A DNA stretch of 64,000 nucleotides, taken from contig FODP01000015.1 of the NCBI GenBank assembly GCA_900110395.1, positions 90,706 to 154,705 of the forward strand, written 5' to 3'. The notes below the pieces were generated by a model. The model searched no databases, was not told the origin of the DNA, and saw only the letters and a list, made by a program, of their open reading frames with translations. Shown here one piece after another: positions 62,146 through 64,000 of the stretch (the stretch's first letter is position 1; each line of letters starts with the position of its first letter). Source of the DNA: Rhodospirillales bacterium URHD0017 (GTDB lineage: Bacteria; Pseudomonadota; Alphaproteobacteria; Reyranellales; Reyranellaceae). The translations under genes were made by a program, and so were the position numbers.

Positions 62146-63660
62146 ATGTTGCAGACCGCCCGTCGTGCCGCCGCGGCCCTGGCCTTGTGCCTGGCCGCCG
62201 GCAGCAGCTTCGCCCAGGGCCACCTGCGCATCGGGATCGGCGACGATCCCGACGTGCTCGACCCGTCGCTGTCGCGCACCTATACGGCGCGCATCGTCTT
62301 CGCCACCTTGTGCGACAAGCTGTTCGACATCGACGAGAAGGCGGGCATCGTCCCGCAGCTCGCCACCAGCCATGAGACCTCGGCCGACGGCACGACTGTC
62401 ACCATCAAGCTGCGCTCGGGCGTGAAGTTCCACGACGGCGAGGTCTTCGACGCGGCCGCCGCCAAGTACAGCCTCGACCGCCATCTCAACATGAAGGGCT
62501 CGTTCCGCAAGCCCGAGCTGGCGCAGGTTCACAGCGTCGAGGTCGTCGATCCCGCAACGATCAAGCTCAACCTCAAGGCACCGTTCTCGCCGCTGCTGGC
62601 GCAGCTCACCGACCGCGCCGGCATGATGGTCTCGCCCAAGGCGGCCGAGGCGGCAGGCGACAAGTTCGGCCTGAAGCCGGTGTGCGCCGGTCCCTACAAG
62701 TTCGTCGAGCGCATCCAGCAGGACCGTATCGTGGTCGAGAAGTTCGCCGATTACTGGAACAAGGACCAGGTCTTCGTCGACAAGATCACCTACCTGCCGA
62801 TCGTCGACGCCACGGTCAGGCTGGCCAATCTGCGCTCGGGCGGGCTCGACCTGATGGAGCGCGTGCTTGCCACCGACATCAAGACGGTACGCGACGATTC
62901 CAGGCTAAAGCTCAGCAAGGCGGTGTCGATCGGCTGGTTCGGCCTGCTGGTAAACGTCGACAACGGGCCCAAGGCCAACAACCCGCTGGGCAAGGATGCC
63001 CGCGTGCGCCAGGCCTTCGACCTCGCGATCGACCGCGACGCGCTGAACCAGGTGGTGTTCAACGGCGAGTTCGTGCCAGGCAACCAGTGGGTCAATCCGC
63101 AGAACTTCTATTACCAGTCGAAGTTTCCCGTTCCCAAGCGAGACCTCGCCAAGGCCAAGGCCTTGCTCAAGGAGGCAGGCGTCACCGCGCGCGTGCCGAT
63201 CGACTTCATGGTCAGCAACACGCCCGAGACGCGCGCGGTCGCCGAGGTCGTGCAGTCGATGGTGGCCGAGGCCGGCTTCGACGTGAAGATTCGCGTCACC
63301 GAAGTCGCCACGGCGCTGAAGCAGGCCGAGGACGGCGAGTTTCAGCTCTACATGAACACCTGGAGCGGCCGCATCGACCCCGACGGCAATTCGGTGATCT
63401 ACCAGATGTGCGGCGCGCCGCAGAACATGGGCAAGTACTGCAGCAAGGAAGTCGATTCCCTGCACGAGCAGGCGCGCGCCGTCACCGACCCCGCCAAGCG
63501 CAAGGAGATTTACGAGAAGCTGGCGGCCAAGTTCCTGGCCGACGGCTGGATCCTCTACCTCTACCACCCGCAATACCTGATCGCGCACACCAACCGGCTG
63601 GAAGGTTTCAAGCCGATGCCCGACGGGCTGTTGCGGGTGACGGGGGTGAAGCTCAAGTAG
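62146..63660 (+). CDS. Peptide-type ABC substrate-binding protein, copy 2
   Basis: A 504-residue tandem paralogue with signal peptide MLQTARRAAAALALCLAAGS ending SFAQ. The same segments occur with scattered changes (for example WYMKEFPVPKRDVAKAKALM in copy 1 is YYQSKFPVPKRDLAKAKALL here). Only 13 bp separate the copies, so they are one transcript and arose by local duplication. They may bind related ligands for the same permease. The transporter components expected next are displaced or absent because a transposase gene begins 95 bp downstream. Confidence 0.9.
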   Translation: MLQTARRAAAALALCLAAGSSFAQGHLRIGIGDDPDVLDPSLSRTYTARIVFATLCDKLFDIDEKAGIVPQLATSHETSADGTTVTIKLRSGVKFHDGEVFDAAAAKYSLDRHLNMKGSFRKPELAQVHSVEVVDPATIKLNLKAPFSPLLAQLTDRAGMMVSPKAAEAAGDKFGLKPVCAGPYKFVERIQQDRIVVEKFADYWNKDQVFVDKITYLPIVDATVRLANLRSGGLDLMERVLATDIKTVRDDSRLKLSKAVSIGWFGLLVNVDNGPKANNPLGKDARVRQAFDLAIDRDALNQVVFNGEFVPGNQWVNPQNFYYQSKFPVPKRDLAKAKALLKEAGVTARVPIDFMVSNTPETRAVAEVVQSMVAEAGFDVKIRVTEVATALKQAEDGEFQLYMNTWSGRIDPDGNSVIYQMCGAPQNMGKYCSKEVDSLHEQARAVTDPAKRKEIYEKLAAKFLADGWILYLYHPQYLIAHTNRLEGFKPMPDGLLRVTGVKLK

Positions 63661-64000
63661 TGCTGGGGGCGCGCCACTCCAGAGGTTGTGAAGAAACCAC
63701 TGGCAAGGGGGCGGAAGTTTTGATTCGCTGATCTGTAGGACAGTTCAGCGAGGTCATGATGGCAAAGGGCAGACCGGCCGGCTTGCGTCTGGAGACGGCG
63801 GTGCGGACGCAGATCGAGTTCCAACAGAGCAGTCTGGACGATCTTCTGTCGTTCGAACATCGGGCACGCCAGGTGTGGGACTACGTCGAGGAGTTGGACC
63901 TGTCGGAGCTGTACGGCCGGGTGCAGACGACGGTGTCGTCGAGCGGCCGTCCGGCGATCGATCCGGCGATCCTGGTGTCGCTGTGGCTGTATGCGACGCT
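63661..64000 (+). mobile_element. Left part of an IS1182-like insertion sequence (cut by window end)
   Basis: From just after the binding-protein stop the sequence leads into a transposase gene. The region 63661-63755 presumably holds the left end of the element, but I cannot set the terminal inverted repeat or target duplication because the right end is outside the window. Confidence 0.6.
63756..64000 (+). CDS. IS1182/IS5-like transposase, partial (N-terminus only)
   Basis: Eighty-one codons of a DDE transposase running off the window: MMAKGRPAGLRLETAVRTQI at the start, LSFEHRARQVWDYVEELDLS, then SGRPAIDPAILVSLWLYATL, the DUF772 segment typical of IS1182-type enzymes (PAIDPxILLxLWLYAT). The catalytic part is not in the window, so activity cannot be judged. 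Confidence 0.8.
   Translation, partial: MMAKGRPAGLRLETAVRTQIEFQQSSLDDLLSFEHRARQVWDYVEELDLSELYGRVQTTVSSSGRPAIDPAILVSLWLYAT

Overview
The window is about 64 kb of GC-rich DNA, densely packed with genes, and looks like an alphaproteobacterial chromosome. Signs of this are the homospermidine synthase and group IV decarboxylase pair, argD-argF-hslO order, a Caulobacter-type ceramide operon, many CaiB, Bug/TctC and Dpp-type genes, GTG starts with GTGA overlaps, and CTCCCCC-N-GGGGGAG palindromes between genes. A Reyranella- or Rhodospirillales-like soil or water organism would fit, but no rRNA or other marker settles it. I saw no tRNA, rRNA or CRISPR array.

Layout. 0.2-10 kb: a secreted DUF4142 protein, a lipoprotein-type FAD oxidoreductase, an alkyltransferase-like DNA repair protein, polyamine genes (decarboxylase with a long structured leader, then homospermidine synthase), an MFS exporter, a GNAT-like protein and a phosphoesterase. 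10.2-15.2 kb: a four-gene HlyD/ABC/permease/permease exporter. 15.2-19.5 kb (minus strand): a bacterial sphingolipid operon (acyl-CoA/ACP ligase, ketosphinganine or ceramide reductase-like SDR, acyl carrier protein, serine palmitoyltransferase). 19.5-19.7 kb: a palindromic repeat holding an extreme poly-C/poly-G tract. 19.8-23 kb: argD-argF-hslO. 23.2-29.9 kb (minus): a luciferase-like monooxygenase and a complete dipeptide-type ABC importer. 30.1-32.7 kb: an unusual protein fusing a C39-like peptidase to autotransporter-type beta-strand repeats. 32.7-43.3 kb: catabolic genes (Bug receptor, MmgE/PrpD, a frameshifted acyl-CoA dehydrogenase, three related SDRs lacking the usual catalytic Tyr, an HCCA isomerase-like protein, CaiB, an HxlR regulator, GST, nitronate monooxygenase).

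43.4-49.3 kb is the most interesting part. It holds a two-domain glycosyltransferase (fucosyltransferase-like plus GT25), a second fucosyltransferase-like protein, a 255-residue protein made almost wholly of PPQ(F/V)(T) repeats, a small helical protein matching the leader domain of split-borosin precursors, a tetrapyrrole-methylase-fold enzyme matching borosin peptide backbone N-methyltransferases, and a glycosyltransferase with the motifs of eukaryotic mucin-type polypeptide GalNAc-transferases. Four of these form one apparent operon. The reading proposed here is a ribosomal-peptide or repeat-protein modification locus combining backbone N-methylation with protein O-glycosylation.

49.4-64 kb: an IlvD/Edd-family dehydratase, a class III aminotransferase, a HigBA-type toxin-antitoxin pair with a clear promoter/operator and a probably frameshifted toxin, a DCC protein, a GNAT protein, a large flavin/Fe-S oxidoreductase, a haloacid dehalogenase, a DAO-family oxidase, a Cys/Met-metabolism PLP enzyme, two tandem near-duplicate peptide-type binding proteins, and the start of an IS1182-like element cut by the window edge.
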